A stretch of DNA of 42,099 bases from a bacterium (GCA_028821455.1 JAPPGE010000052.1:1-42099), one strand, 5' to 3'. Shown: positions 24,439 through 33,389, counted from the stretch's first letter. A program made the numbers and translations. The notes: a model not told the origin generated them from the letters alone.

Positions 24439-24474
24439 GACATCCTTGAAATGTCGACTGACATGTCATACTCA
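24437..24474 (+). promoter_or_regulatory. Promoter with palindromic operator upstream of the nickel/cobalt genes
   Basis: The perfect palindrome TGACATGTCA lies at 24459-24468. ATGACAT (24437-24443) and ATGTCAT (24463-24469) form a wider inverted repeat 19 bases apart. A -35-like TTGAAA (24446-24451) and a -10-like TACTCA (24469-24474) are 17 bases apart, so the palindrome occupies the spacer where a repressor would block polymerase. This fits a metal-responsive repressor for the DUF1007/NicO genes, but which regulator is unknown. The minus-strand gene starts inside the left half-site. Confidence 0.5.
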
Positions 24475-24505
24475 GGGTGCGTGAGGGGATCAAGGATGCG
24501 GCGCC

Positions 24506-25075
24506 ATGCTTCGCAAGTTCCTCATGCTGGCCATTCTGGCCCTTGTCGCCAGCCCGCCGGTTCTGGCCAATCCCGATGTCTGGGTGACGACGAACTGGCA
24601 CATCCGGATGGCGGACCACTCCGTCGCGGGATTGACCCTCGAATGGACATTCGACCCCTTCGCCTCCAGCTTCCTCTTCACCACGTTCGATACCGACGGT
24701 GACGGAACCGTCTCGAGCCAAGAAGCGCAGGCGAAAGAGGAGGAACTGTTCGCCCCCATAGCGGAACAGGACTGGTACCTCACCATTCTCGGCAACGGTG
24801 AACTGGTCTCCTGGCATCTTCAGCACGCCGAAACGGTGTTTGACCCGGATCATTTCGGCCTGAGGCTCACCATCGTCCTCGACGATCCCCAGGCGCCCTT
24901 CTCCGCCAGGCTTCGCGACGATCTTCTGTTCTTCGACTTTTCGTTTGCCGATGACGGGTTTCTCACGGTGGAGGGATCCGTCGATCCGGCATGCCGCTTT
25001 GTGGCCGGGGCTGGAGAGGGTGTATTCGAGGGGTATATGTCAACCATCACGCTTCGTTGCGGAGATCCGTCATGA
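24506..25075 (+). CDS. DUF1007 family periplasmic protein with an EF-hand-like loop
   Basis: 189 residues with a signal peptide ending around VLANP (about residue 22). DUF1007 proteins typically precede a NicO/RcnA-type Ni/Co transporter gene, as here, and are thought to assist metal uptake or delivery. Visible features are NPDVWVTTNWHI (most relatives have His-Pro-His at this place), LEWTFDPFASSF, and a calcium-type loop DTDGDGTVSSQE (about 73-84). The ATG of the next gene overlaps its stop, so the pair is coupled. It probably acts in the periplasm. Confidence 0.82.
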   Translation: MLRKFLMLAILALVASPPVLANPDVWVTTNWHIRMADHSVAGLTLEWTFDPFASSFLFTTFDTDGDGTVSSQEAQAKEEELFAPIAEQDWYLTILGNGELVSWHLQHAETVFDPDHFGLRLTIVLDDPQAPFSARLRDDLLFFDFSFADDGFLTVEGSVDPACRFVAGAGEGVFEGYMSTITLRCGDPS

Positions 25076-26118
25076 CAGAACGCCTGGCATGCATCCTTTG
25101 CATTCTGGCCATCGTTGTCTGCGCCACCACCGGCACGGTGAATGCCCAGGAGACGACGCTTCCCGCCGTCGAGATGACGGAAGATGACGGCGGTCTGTGG
25201 GAACGCTGGACGGATGCCATCGTCGCCTTTCAGCGTCGGGCCAACGCGGAAGTGGCCCGGCACATGAACGCCATTGACAGTGGCAAGAGTCTGGGCGCGT
25301 TCTTTCTCGGGCTTGCCATTGCCTTCGCCTACGGGGTGCTCCACGCATTCGGTCCGGGACACGGCAAGTTCATCATCGTCTCCTACTTCCTGGGCCGTGA
25401 TGCCCGGATCGCCCGCGGTATCGTGATGGCGATCCAGGTGGCCATCGTTCATGTCATCGCCGCAATTGTCATTGTCTGGCTTGCGGACATCACCCTGCGA
25501 GCCGGTTTCGGGATCGGCCTGGCGGAGGTTCCCGGCGTCAGGGCCGCGAGCTTTCTCATCATCGCCGCCATCGGTCTCTACATGCTCTACCAGGCCTTCC
25601 GGGCCGCCCTGGGCTACATCAATCCTTCCGAGGTCGGTCACGGTCACAGTCACGCCCAGGAAGGGCATGCCCACGGTCACGGACACGCTCACCACGAAGA
25701 ACACGGGCACGGGCACAACGGGAATCACGGACACAGTCATGGGCACGCCCATGCACACGGTCACGGACATGCCGCTGAAGCGTCGAAGGTGGAAAGCGGA
25801 CTGATGGCGGTCGCGGCCGGGATGGTGCCGTGTCCAGGCGCCGTGCTCATCATGCTCTATGCGGTCGCCAACGACATGATCTATCCGGGTTTTCTCCTCG
25901 TGGCGGCCATGTCGCTTGGCATAGGCCTCACCATCTGCTCACTGGGAGTTGGCGCCATCATCGCCCGTCAGACGGCTCTGCGCCTCGTGGAAAGCGACGG
26001 CTCCGGATCGTCCGGAGCGCTGCTGGTGCGCCATGGGTTCAACTTCGGCGGCGCCATCATCGTCACGCTCATTGGCCTGGTGTCCTTCGTGGCGTTCCTT
26101 GACGTTCCGCTTGGCTGA
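25072..26118 (+). CDS. NicO/RcnA-family nickel/cobalt transporter with a His-rich loop
   Basis: 348 residues with a signal-like N-terminal helix and about six further transmembrane segments. The family motif HAFGPGHGKFIIVSYFLG sits in the first core helices, and GMVPCPGAVLIML is the matching motif in the second half. Between them lies a loop of about 50 residues with more than 20 His, mostly His-Gly repeats, likely to bind Ni(II) or Co(II). Direction (uptake or efflux) cannot be decided from sequence. Coupling to DUF1007 favours uptake. The hypB start at the window edge gives a possible nickel consumer. The 3' end overlaps zapE on the other strand by 50 bases. Confidence 0.87.
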   Translation: MTERLACILCILAIVVCATTGTVNAQETTLPAVEMTEDDGGLWERWTDAIVAFQRRANAEVARHMNAIDSGKSLGAFFLGLAIAFAYGVLHAFGPGHGKFIIVSYFLGRDARIARGIVMAIQVAIVHVIAAIVIVWLADITLRAGFGIGLAEVPGVRAASFLIIAAIGLYMLYQAFRAALGYINPSEVGHGHSHAQEGHAHGHGHAHHEEHGHGHNGNHGHSHGHAHAHGHGHAAEASKVESGLMAVAAGMVPCPGAVLIMLYAVANDMIYPGFLLVAAMSLGIGLTICSLGVGAIIARQTALRLVESDGSGSSGALLVRHGFNFGGAIIVTLIGLVSFVAFLDVPLG

Positions 26119-27211
26119 CCCGGCGCCGGCTCTCGAGGTATTCAGCCGATTGCATCTCCATCAGCCGTGACGCGGTTCTGCGGAACGCCAGGGAACCGTC
26201 ACCTTCCGCATAGAGCCCTTCGGGCGGTGCGGCAGCGGAACACAACAACCCCACCCTCTCCTCATAGAGGATGTCGATCAAGATGATGAACCGCCGTGCC
26301 TCGTTGCGCATCGCCGGAGTCATGACCGGAATGTCATCGATGATGACGGTATGGAAGGCGCCGGCGAGCGCCAGGTAGTCAGGTGCGGCCAACGGACGGC
26401 CACAGAGTTCGTTGAAGGTAAAGCGTGCGACATGGCGGGCCTGGCGGGGGACGTGAAGCACCCGTCCCTGAAGGGGAATGTCAAGCGGCACGATATCGGC
26501 GTCGCCGGCGAGATGGCGAAAGGCTTCATCGAGACGCGCCGTCGCATTGCCATCGTGCGAAGACATGTAGGTGCCGGTGCTGGCTAGGAATGCCAGCCGG
26601 TAGTCCCGCTCAGCATCGACCTCGATGATGTCGAGCTCCGTTTCGAGCGTGTCGATGAACGGGCAGAAGGGCTGGCGATTGATACCCCCGTGGTAGAGGT
26701 CACGGGGATGCTCGTTCGACGTTGCCACCATGACCGTGCCCAGGTCGAGAAACTGCCGGAACAGCCGACCGAGGATCATGGCATCGGCAATGTCGGTGAC
26801 GTGGAACTCGTCCAGGCACAGGAGATCCAACTCGCCCACCAGGGACCTGGCGGCAAAGCGGATGGTGTCGTTGGCATCGCCGGAGGACCTGTGCCGTTCC
26901 TGGATGGTGCCGTGGATCTCGCGCATGAAGGCATGGAAGTGGTGGCGCTCCTTCTTCCGGTTCCGGACGTTCTCGAAGAAGAGATCCATGAGCATGGACT
27001 TGCCTGTACCGACACCTCCATGCAGCCATATGCCTCTGGTTGAGGGGCGGCGGCGCCCGAGAACGCGGTCGAACAGGCCTCCCCGCCCCCGGGAGCCAAG
27101 AGTCCGCGCAAGCTGATCGAGATGCCGTGCGGCCCTTTCCTGGTGCGCATCGTGCACAAGACCGCCGGATTCAACGAGGCGCTGATAGTGTTCTAGCGTG
27201 CCCGATTCCAT
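26069..27211 (-). CDS. zapE: Cell division protein ZapE (AFG1-like AAA ATPase)
   Basis: 380 residues of the AFG1/ZapE family. Walker A is HGGVGTGKS, Walker B is LLCLDEFHVTD, and sensor-like VMVATSNEHPRDLY and GGINRQPFCPFI are diagnostic. In E. coli ZapE binds FtsZ and modulates the Z-ring; the mitochondrial homologue AFG1/LACE1 acts in protein quality control. The cytosolic ATPase is complete. The N-terminus (MESGTLEHYQRLVESGGL) is standard, supporting the ATG at 27211. It is convergent with the NicO-type transporter and overlaps it by 50 bases. Confidence 0.93.
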   Translation of the reverse strand: MESGTLEHYQRLVESGGLVHDAHQERAARHLDQLARTLGSRGRGGLFDRVLGRRRPSTRGIWLHGGVGTGKSMLMDLFFENVRNRKKERHHFHAFMREIHGTIQERHRSSGDANDTIRFAARSLVGELDLLCLDEFHVTDIADAMILGRLFRQFLDLGTVMVATSNEHPRDLYHGGINRQPFCPFIDTLETELDIIEVDAERDYRLAFLASTGTYMSSHDGNATARLDEAFRHLAGDADIVPLDIPLQGRVLHVPRQARHVARFTFNELCGRPLAAPDYLALAGAFHTVIIDDIPVMTPAMRNEARRFIILIDILYEERVGLLCSAAAPPEGLYAEGDGSLAFRRTASRLMEMQSAEYLESRRRVSQAERQGTPRRTPGQ

Positions 27212-27378
27212 GGATCTGCTGCCATCATCGGGCGTTGTCTAGACCGATTGCTCCGGCGATGCCATGGCATTCGGGACAGTCGCCCGTGTAGACTCGTCGC
27301 TGACCATTCCATTCTTGCGCGGTATCGTGACCCGCACCGGTCGTGCACCCGCGTCATTCAGGACCGGAGTCTCAGACC

Positions 27379-28791
27379 ATGGTGAATCTCGACCTTTGCT
27401 ACACCCCTGCCGTCACGCTTGCCCGACACATCGCCTCGCGGGAGATATCGCCGGTCGAGATTGTCACCAACAGTCTCGAGCGCATCGAGGAGATCAATCC
27501 GAAACTCAACTGTTTCTGTTTCACCTACTCCGAGGAGGCCCTGGAGAAGGCGAAGGCGGCCGAGCGCGCGGTCATGGAGGGTGCACCTCTCGGTCCGCTT
27601 CACGGGGTGCCGGTCGCCATCAAGGATTTCACGCCCACGGCGGGGAAGACCACGACGTTGGGAAGCAGGGTCTACCGCGACCATGTCCCCGACCAGGATG
27701 CCCGGGTGGTGAGCGATCTGCTTGGCGCCGGCGCCATCATGGTGGGGAAGACCACCACGCCCGAATTCGCCCATGACGGCTTCACCCACAGCCCGCTGTG
27801 GGGCGTGACCCGCAACCCCTGGAATCCGGATCGCACACCCGGCGGTTCGTCCGGTGGCTCGGGCGCAGCGGTGGCGTCGGGTTGCGTACCACTGGCCGAG
27901 GGTTCCGACATGGGAGGATCGGTGCGCATTCCGGCCGCCTTTTGCGGCATCGTCGGTCTCAAGCCGAGTCTGGGCCGGATCCCCATGACCATCCTTGCCT
28001 CGGTCTTCGACAACATCAGCCACTTCGGGCCCCTGGCCCGGACCCTGGATGATGCGGCCCTCTTTCTCGACGTCTGCCAGGGGCCCGACGAGTACGACAT
28101 CATGTCAAACCCGGCGCCCCTCGACATTCCCCGCCCGCTGCCAGGCAATGTCGAAGGCATGCGAATTGCCATGGACATCGACCTTGGTTTCTATCACGTC
28201 GACGATGAGGTGGCGGCCAACGTGGAACGTTGCGCAGAGGTCCTCGCCAGTGCCGGCGCCATCGTGGAGGAAGTGGACCTGGGATGGAGACGGGAGTGTG
28301 CCGACGCCTGGCTCGACTACTGGAACGTCTATCTGGCCGCATTCTTCGAGCAGCATCTCGACACCAGGCGAGACGATCTCGACCCGAACATCGTCACCAT
28401 GTTCGAGGCGGCCCGGAGGATGGATGCCATCAGTTTCAAGCGCCTGGAGTTCGTCAGGACCCGGCAGTGGAAGCGCCTGTGTGACATTTTCGCCGATTAC
28501 GATGCACTGATCTGCCCGACGACACCGGCCGTCGCGCCCCAGGCGTCCGGATCGGATGCGGACCAGCTTGGCGAGACGCCGGACGGCAAGATGCTTTCCA
28601 ACGACATGACTCTCGTCTTCAACAACGTGTCGCAGTGTCCGGCACTCTCGGTGCCCTCGGGCATGTCCGCAGACGGTCTGGCCACCGCACTGCAGATCGT
28701 CGGGCGACGCTTCGAGGACCTCACTGTCCTGAAGATCGGCGCTGTCATCGAGAAGCTTCGCCCCTGGGCGCACCTGCGTCCTCCGCTGTGA
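27379..28791 (+). CDS. Amidase-signature family amidohydrolase
   Basis: 470 residues. It hydrolyses an amide bond using the Ser-cisSer-Lys triad. Lys82 is in VAIKDF, the cis-Ser is Ser157 in TPGGSSGGSGAA, and the nucleophile is Ser181 in GSDMGGSVRIPAA, 24 residues later, the family spacing. It is not GatA, because no gatB or gatC lies nearby. Substrates of such free amidases range from aliphatic and aryl amides to allophanate. The start is ATG 27379. An MFS transporter follows by 16 bases and may move the substrate or product. Confidence 0.9.
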   Translation: MVNLDLCYTPAVTLARHIASREISPVEIVTNSLERIEEINPKLNCFCFTYSEEALEKAKAAERAVMEGAPLGPLHGVPVAIKDFTPTAGKTTTLGSRVYRDHVPDQDARVVSDLLGAGAIMVGKTTTPEFAHDGFTHSPLWGVTRNPWNPDRTPGGSSGGSGAAVASGCVPLAEGSDMGGSVRIPAAFCGIVGLKPSLGRIPMTILASVFDNISHFGPLARTLDDAALFLDVCQGPDEYDIMSNPAPLDIPRPLPGNVEGMRIAMDIDLGFYHVDDEVAANVERCAEVLASAGAIVEEVDLGWRRECADAWLDYWNVYLAAFFEQHLDTRRDDLDPNIVTMFEAARRMDAISFKRLEFVRTRQWKRLCDIFADYDALICPTTPAVAPQASGSDADQLGETPDGKMLSNDMTLVFNNVSQCPALSVPSGMSADGLATALQIVGRRFEDLTVLKIGAVIEKLRPWAHLRPPL

Positions 28792-28807
28792 GGTCCGGGA
28801 ACAGATC

Positions 28808-30031
28808 TTGACATCACTATCCCCGGGGATAAGTCAGCCCGGACAGGACAGGACCGCCCTTCGCATCCTCTTCGCCAGCCTGGTCTGTGTCGGGCTTGGT
28901 CAGTCCCTCCTCTTTTCCGTTTTGCCACCGATTGCCCGGACCATGCAGCTCGAGGAGTGGCATGTCGGGCTGGTGTTCGCCGTTTCCGGGGGCATGTGGG
29001 CGGCCATGAGCCCGTTCTGGGGACGCCGAAGCGATATCGTCGGCCGCAAACCCATCATCACCCAGGGTGTGGGCACCTATGCGGTCTCCATGCTGCTCTT
29101 CATTCTCGCGATTCAGTCGGGACTCGCCGGCTGGTTGCCGGTCATGGTCGCCTTTCCCCTGATGATTGCTGCCCGCCTCATCAACGGCGTCTTTGGCTCG
29201 GGCGCGTTCCCGGCGGCACAGGCCTACATCGCCGACAGGACCAGCCGGTCGAGGAGAACCGGCGGCATCTCCATGCTCAACGCGGCCTTCACCACCGGAG
29301 TCGTGCTGGGACCGGGTCTGGGAGCTCTCCTGGTCAGTCTGCACTTGCTGGCTCCGCTGGTGGCCGTCTCCATCATTGCCGCGTGCAGCTTCGTGGTCAT
29401 CGCCCTCTACCTTCCGGAATCGTCTTCCGCTTCATCAAGGAAGGTGATGCCGCGCATCTCGCTCCTCGATCGCCGCATTCTGCCCTTCGTCATCGGCAGC
29501 GTGGTCATGAGCATCTGTCATGCAGCGTCGATGCAGACCATCGCCTTTTACATGATGGACACCCTTCTCCTCGGTCCTGAAGAGACGGCGCGCAAGGTAG
29601 GTTTCGGGCTGACGCTGGCGGCCGTCGCCGCACTCGTTTTCCAGATTGTCATCGTGCCGCGCCTCAACCTGGGTCCGGGCTTCCTCTTGAAGACCGGTGG
29701 TCCGTTGGCCCTCGCGGGATTCGTCGTCATCCTCGTCGCCAACTCCTACCCGCTCATGGTCACCGCCATGATGCTCTTCGGTGTCGGCATGGCCATGCTG
29801 CGCCCGGGATTCGCCACGGCGGCGTCACTCGCGGTCTCGCCCCGGGAACAGGGAACGGCAGCAGGAGCCCTGATCGGCACCGGCGCCGCCGGCCATGTTC
29901 TGAGCCCGCTGATCGCCATGCCGCTCTACATGGTCTGGACCCCGGGGCCCTTCGTCATGAATGCGCTTCTGATGGTCTTCCTGGTGGCCTACGTCCTGAC
30001 CGAACCTAGAATCCGTGCCGTCACAAAGTGA
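28808..30031 (+). CDS. MFS transporter, TetA/multidrug-like
   Basis: 407 residues with 12 predicted membrane helices. Motif A GRRSDIVGRKP follows helix 2, and GVVLGPGLGALL (motif C-like) lies in helix 5. This suggests a drug/H+ antiporter of the 12-helix type. The first helix begins soon after residue 20, and no ATG or GTG occurs in frame before it, so TTG 28808 is taken as start, with moderate certainty. It is downstream of the amidase in an apparent two-gene operon. The substrate is unknown. Confidence 0.88.
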   Translation: MTSLSPGISQPGQDRTALRILFASLVCVGLGQSLLFSVLPPIARTMQLEEWHVGLVFAVSGGMWAAMSPFWGRRSDIVGRKPIITQGVGTYAVSMLLFILAIQSGLAGWLPVMVAFPLMIAARLINGVFGSGAFPAAQAYIADRTSRSRRTGGISMLNAAFTTGVVLGPGLGALLVSLHLLAPLVAVSIIAACSFVVIALYLPESSSASSRKVMPRISLLDRRILPFVIGSVVMSICHAASMQTIAFYMMDTLLLGPEETARKVGFGLTLAAVAALVFQIVIVPRLNLGPGFLLKTGGPLALAGFVVILVANSYPLMVTAMMLFGVGMAMLRPGFATAASLAVSPREQGTAAGALIGTGAAGHVLSPLIAMPLYMVWTPGPFVMNALLMVFLVAYVLTEPRIRAVTK

Positions 30032-30043
30032 ACCTGACGCGGT

Positions 30044-30505
30044 TCAGCTGTCGAGTTCAGGCAAGGCCGGCAGTTCGCCGAATTCGATCCCTTCCTCGCG
30101 CAGTTCCCGGGACTCGACCGGTGTCGCCACACCGTGAATGTTGCGCTTTTCCGCATCACCATAGTGGATCTTGCGCGCCTCGTCGGCGAAGCGCGGACCG
30201 ACGTTCTCGAAGTTCTTCTCGACGTGCGCCTTCACCGCGCGGGCCATCGCCATCACCCGCCGGGTCTCTTCCTTCTGCTTGGCAAGCGCCACGGTCCTGG
30301 TGTCGGGAGGCTCCTCAGAAGCCGGGCCACCGGTGCGGGGCGCCACGGCAACGCTGGGTGTCATCAGGGCCTTCTCGACCGCGGTATCGCCGCACATGGG
30401 ACAGGCGACATCCTTCGCCTTCACCTGGGCGTCAAAGGATGCGGAATCGGCGAACCATCCCTCGAAGACATGGCCATTGCCGCACTGGATATCGAAGACG
30501 ATCAT
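30044..30505 (-). CDS. DUF1178 family zinc-ribbon-like protein
   Basis: 153 residues starting MIVFDIQCGNGHVFEGWF, the standard DUF1178 opening, followed by CPMCG 25-30 residues later. The two Cys pairs probably form a zinc ribbon. The remainder is helical and charged (QKEETRRVMAMARAVKAHVE) and ends with a typical GIEFGELPALP. The start at 30505 is set by this opening; a longer frame from 30622 adds unrelated sequence. The function is unknown. In Alphaproteobacteria it usually accompanies the nitrilase-family hydrolase and glutaredoxin, which lie just to the right here, but a methyltransferase on the other strand now separates them. Confidence 0.88.
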   Translation of the reverse strand: MIVFDIQCGNGHVFEGWFADSASFDAQVKAKDVACPMCGDTAVEKALMTPSVAVAPRTGGPASEEPPDTRTVALAKQKEETRRVMAMARAVKAHVEKNFENVGPRFADEARKIHYGDAEKRNIHGVATPVESRELREEGIEFGELPALPELDS

Positions 30506-30676
30506 GAGAACATCCTGAACCGTCACGTGAAATGTAGGCACAAATTCCTGCGGAACAAGGGATATCGTAACCATGCACCCCTCGAGAACCCGGATCATAC
30601 GTCTCGGCGACCACTTCCTCACGCCCGTCGATCGCGACTGGATTGAGCCTCACCGTTCGTTCCGCCGGAGCCCTCG

Positions 30677-31216
30677 ATGACACCATCACGTCCTCATTCC
30701 GCCACCTCCGATGCCAGCGACTGGGTTCGACGCTTCATCTCTCTTCTTCCCCCGGCCGGAGACGTGCTCGACCTCGCCGCCGGAAGTGGCCGCCACACAG
30801 AACTCCTGCTTGCACACGGCCATCGGGTCACTGCGCTTGACCGTGACACGGGACCTCTGGCCCGGTTCGCCGGGGATGAACGGGTCACCATTCTGGAATG
30901 CGATCTCGAGAGTGGCGGCGCGTGGCCCCTGGCCGGCAGAACCTTTGCCGGCGTCATTGTCACCAACTATCTGTGGCGTCCGGGACTGAAGGACATCGTC
31001 GCCAATACCGGTCCGGGCGGTCTTCTCATCTATGAGACCTTCGCCGTCGGCAACGAGCGCTTCGGCCGACCGCGCAATCCGGCATTCCTCCTCAGACCCG
31101 GAGAACTTCTCGAGGCGGTGGCCGGAAACCTACGCGTGCTGGCGTACGAGGACCTCGTCGTCGTCGATCCCCGGCCGGCGGCTCTTCAGAGACTGTGCGC
31201 CCGCCGGGAAACCTGA
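30677..31216 (+). CDS. Small SAM-dependent methyltransferase-like protein
   Basis: 179 residues. Motif I is VLDLAAGSGRHTELLLAHGH, followed by VTALDRDTGPL and the motif VIVTNYLWRP in place of the usual D/N-PPY type. The short length and sequence resemble the TehB/UbiE-like small methyltransferases. The substrate is unknown. It is inserted between the DUF1178 gene and the nitrilase-family gene on the opposite strand, and its last 87 bases overlap the 3' end of the latter. Confidence 0.8.
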   Translation: MTPSRPHSATSDASDWVRRFISLLPPAGDVLDLAAGSGRHTELLLAHGHRVTALDRDTGPLARFAGDERVTILECDLESGGAWPLAGRTFAGVIVTNYLWRPGLKDIVANTGPGGLLIYETFAVGNERFGRPRNPAFLLRPGELLEAVAGNLRVLAYEDLVVVDPRPAALQRLCARRET

Positions 31217-32029
31217 GAGCGCAAAGGGCCTGTCGTGTTCAAGGGCCGGGATGGTGCCGCGGACTCGCGCCACCTCGGCAAGATCGACGTCGGCGATGCA
31301 GAACCCGACGTCCGTGCCGGCGTCGGCCAGAACCACGCCCCAGGGATCGATGATCAGCGAGTGACCGCAGGTTCGCCGGTTTCCCGGATGGTGGCCGGTC
31401 TGGCAGGGAGCGAAGACGAAGGCGCCGCATTCGATGGCGCGGGCGCGCAGCAACACCTCCCAGTGGGCGTCTCCCGTCACCTTCGTGAAGGCCGAAGGGA
31501 CCGTCAGCATGACGGCGCCGGCTTTCGAGAGTTCCCGGTAAAGATGGGGAAAACGTAAATCGTAGCAGACCGTCATGCCCAAGAGACCCCACGGAGTGGG
31601 AGCCAGGACCGCTGTGTCGCCTGGATGAAACATGGCCGATTCCCGGTAGCGCGACCCGTCGGGAAGGTCGACATCGAACATGTGGATCTTCTCGTAATCC
31701 GTGGTTTCGCCATCGGGACCAAAGAGGAAGGCGTGGTTGGCCAGTGTTCCGTCATCGCGAAGGGCCGCCACGGACCCTGCCTGGAGCCAGATTCGCCGTT
31801 GCCGGGCAAGATCGGCGAAGGCGATAAGCGCCGGATGATCGGCGGGGCGCCAGGCGTTCTCCAGCCGTTCTTCCTCGCTCGCAGCCATGAGAGCGACATT
31901 CTCCGGCAGACCGACGAGGTCGGCGCCGGCATCGGCAGCCTGGTGCACCAGGGCTGATGCCGCCTCGATGTTGGCCGTCATGTCGAGCTGTGCGTTGACC
32001 TGAACGCAGGCGATGGTGAGTTGTGTCAT
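31130..32029 (-). CDS. Carbon-nitrogen hydrolase, Nit1/Nit2-type amidase
   Basis: 299 residues of the nitrilase superfamily. The catalytic triad is Glu43 in GLPENVAL, Lys114 in DYEKIHMFD and Cys155 in MTVCYDLRFP. The closeness to Nit proteins (omega-amidase or deaminated-glutathione amidase) suggests metabolite repair: Nit1 hydrolyses deaminated glutathione and Nit2 removes amide from alpha-ketoglutaramate. Its partner here is glutaredoxin, whose stop overlaps its ATG (ATGA). About 25 residues at the C-terminus are coded in the stretch overlapping the methyltransferase gene. Confidence 0.9.
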   Translation of the reverse strand: MTQLTIACVQVNAQLDMTANIEAASALVHQAADAGADLVGLPENVALMAASEEERLENAWRPADHPALIAFADLARQRRIWLQAGSVAALRDDGTLANHAFLFGPDGETTDYEKIHMFDVDLPDGSRYRESAMFHPGDTAVLAPTPWGLLGMTVCYDLRFPHLYRELSKAGAVMLTVPSAFTKVTGDAHWEVLLRARAIECGAFVFAPCQTGHHPGNRRTCGHSLIIDPWGVVLADAGTDVGFCIADVDLAEVARVRGTIPALEHDRPFALSGFPAGAQSLKSRRPGIDDDEVLVRQHA

Positions 32030-32289
32030 GCCCGGCCTCCCAATCTGGCTGCAAGTTCGCCGCTGCGTTCGAGCTGGACGAGTTCGTAGTAGCCTCCGAC
32101 CGCCTCTCCGTCGATGAAGATCTGGGGCACGGTATGCCGGCCACCGGCCATGCGGGCCATCGACGCACGTCGCCCAGAATTCATCGTCACGTCGACTTCC
32201 TCGAACGCGATACCGCGCGAGCGAAGCAGTTTGCGGGCACCGGTGCAGTAGGGACAGAACATGGCCGTGTAGACGACGACCTCCGCCAT
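32026..32289 (-). CDS. grxC: Glutaredoxin 3 (Grx with CPYC active site)
   Basis: 87 residues with the dithiol motif CPYC after VVVYTAMF, the cis-Pro motif TVPQIFIDG and the glutathione-binding GG followed by Tyr-Tyr-Glu-Leu (most relatives have GGCDDL or GGSDDL). It reduces disulfides and glutathione mixed disulfides in the cytosol. The start at 32289 gives MAEVVVYT; ATGs up to 11 residues earlier are possible. It is coupled to the downstream nitrilase-family gene. The comF gene often found beside grxC in this lineage is absent. Confidence 0.9.
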   Translation of the reverse strand: MAEVVVYTAMFCPYCTGARKLLRSRGIAFEEVDVTMNSGRRASMARMAGGRHTVPQIFIDGEAVGGYYELVQLERSGELAARLGGRA

Positions 32290-32375
32290 GGCGATCCTCA
32301 TGCGCGTGTCTCGCGCGACCATAGCAGTCCCGCTCCAGGTTGTGCCACCCCGCCTCGCCCGTCACCATGGCCCCC

Positions 32376-33227
32376 ATGAACGATGGTCCCTTCGATCGCC
32401 GCGTGGTCCGGCTCCACCGCGCTGCGGCTGCCATGAGCAGGCAGGCGGAATTCCTCTTCGTCGACGTCGCCGACCGCCTCGCCGACCGCCTCGATGACAT
32501 CACGCGACGCTTTCCCGTCGCTCTCGAGCTCGGCGCCCGTCACGGCGCCGTCAGCCAGGCCCTTGCCGGCAAGAACAAGACGGACTTTCTCGTCGAGGCG
32601 GACCTGTCGTCCACCTTCGCCCGTCACCTCGCCGTCGACGAGGAGCTCCTCCCCTTCGCACCCTCCTCGCTCGACGCCGTCATCAGCAACCTCGCCCTGC
32701 ACTGGGTCAACGATCTCGTCGGTACGCTGATCCAGGTCCGCATGGCACTCAAGCCCGACGGCCTCCTCCTGGCCGCGCTCCTCGGCGGCGAGACACTCGT
32801 GGAGCTGAGGCATGCGCTGGCAGACTCCGAGATCGCCATCACGGGCGGACTCTCGCCACGCCTCTCGCCGATGGTCGATGTCAGGGATGCCGGAGCCCTC
32901 CTGCAACGTGCGGGGTTCGCGTTGCCGGTCGTCGACACCGACCGCATCACGGTGACCTACCCCGACGTCTTCGCCCTCATGCGCGACCTCAAGACCATGG
33001 GTGAGAACAATGCTCTCGCCGACCGTCCCCGCACCCTTGCCCGCAGGGACGTCTTCTTTCATGCCGCATCCCTCTACCAGGACCGCCACGCAGATCACGA
33101 AAAGAGAATTCCCGCCACCTTCGACATCATCTTCCTGACAGCCTGGGCTCCCCACACATCCCAGCAGCAGCCCCTCACACCCGGCTCCGGCAACATCAGC
33201 CTCACCCAGGTCCTCCAGGACCCCTGA
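32376..33227 (+). CDS. BioC / NDUFAF5-like SAM-dependent methyltransferase
   Basis: 283 residues. It matches the alphaproteobacterial family related to the mitochondrial complex I assembly factor NDUFAF5 and to BioC: FDRRVVRLHRAAAA at the start, motif I VALELGARHGAVSQAL, ISNLALHWVNDLVGTLIQV and LLLAALLGGETLVELRHAL, where the last block is typical. It ends with FDIIFLTAWAPH. The likely role is methylation or hydroxylation linked to respiratory complex I assembly, or an accessory methyl transfer. This is inferred from homology only. The ATG at 32376 is preferred to 32367 or 32340. It is divergent from grxC. Confidence 0.87.
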   Translation: MNDGPFDRRVVRLHRAAAAMSRQAEFLFVDVADRLADRLDDITRRFPVALELGARHGAVSQALAGKNKTDFLVEADLSSTFARHLAVDEELLPFAPSSLDAVISNLALHWVNDLVGTLIQVRMALKPDGLLLAALLGGETLVELRHALADSEIAITGGLSPRLSPMVDVRDAGALLQRAGFALPVVDTDRITVTYPDVFALMRDLKTMGENNALADRPRTLARRDVFFHAASLYQDRHADHEKRIPATFDIIFLTAWAPHTSQQQPLTPGSGNISLTQVLQDP

Positions 33228-33329
33228 TGAGCCTTGCCTTGGCCGGAGGTATCAACGGGATCGTCGCGGAGGATTGTTGGCCTCAAGCCAAAGAGGCTTC
33301 TCACAGCACCAAGTCTGTTCTCCATTTTC

Positions 33330-33358
33330 TTTTCATCTTGTTGTATTGTAAAGATAAT
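33330..33358 (+). promoter_or_regulatory. AT-rich promoter region of the toxin-antitoxin remnant
   Basis: TTTTCA (33330-33335), a 17-base spacer and GATAAT (33353-33358) lie 32 bases before the antitoxin start. The surrounding 33,320-33,380 is clearly AT-richer than the rest of the window. Confidence 0.4.
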
Positions 33359-33389
33359 GCTATGCACACTCGATCAACTGCAACGAGTC

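Noticed and set aside
25640..25770. Short repeats (CACGGTCACGG and similar) resembling a CRISPR or tandem repeat array
   Set aside because: They are in frame and encode the His-Gly-rich loop of the NicO-type transporter; spacing and spacers do not fit a CRISPR.
27379..28791. GatA subunit of Glu-tRNA(Gln) amidotransferase
   Set aside because: The amidase signature is shared, but gatC and gatB are absent and an MFS transporter follows, fitting a free amidase.
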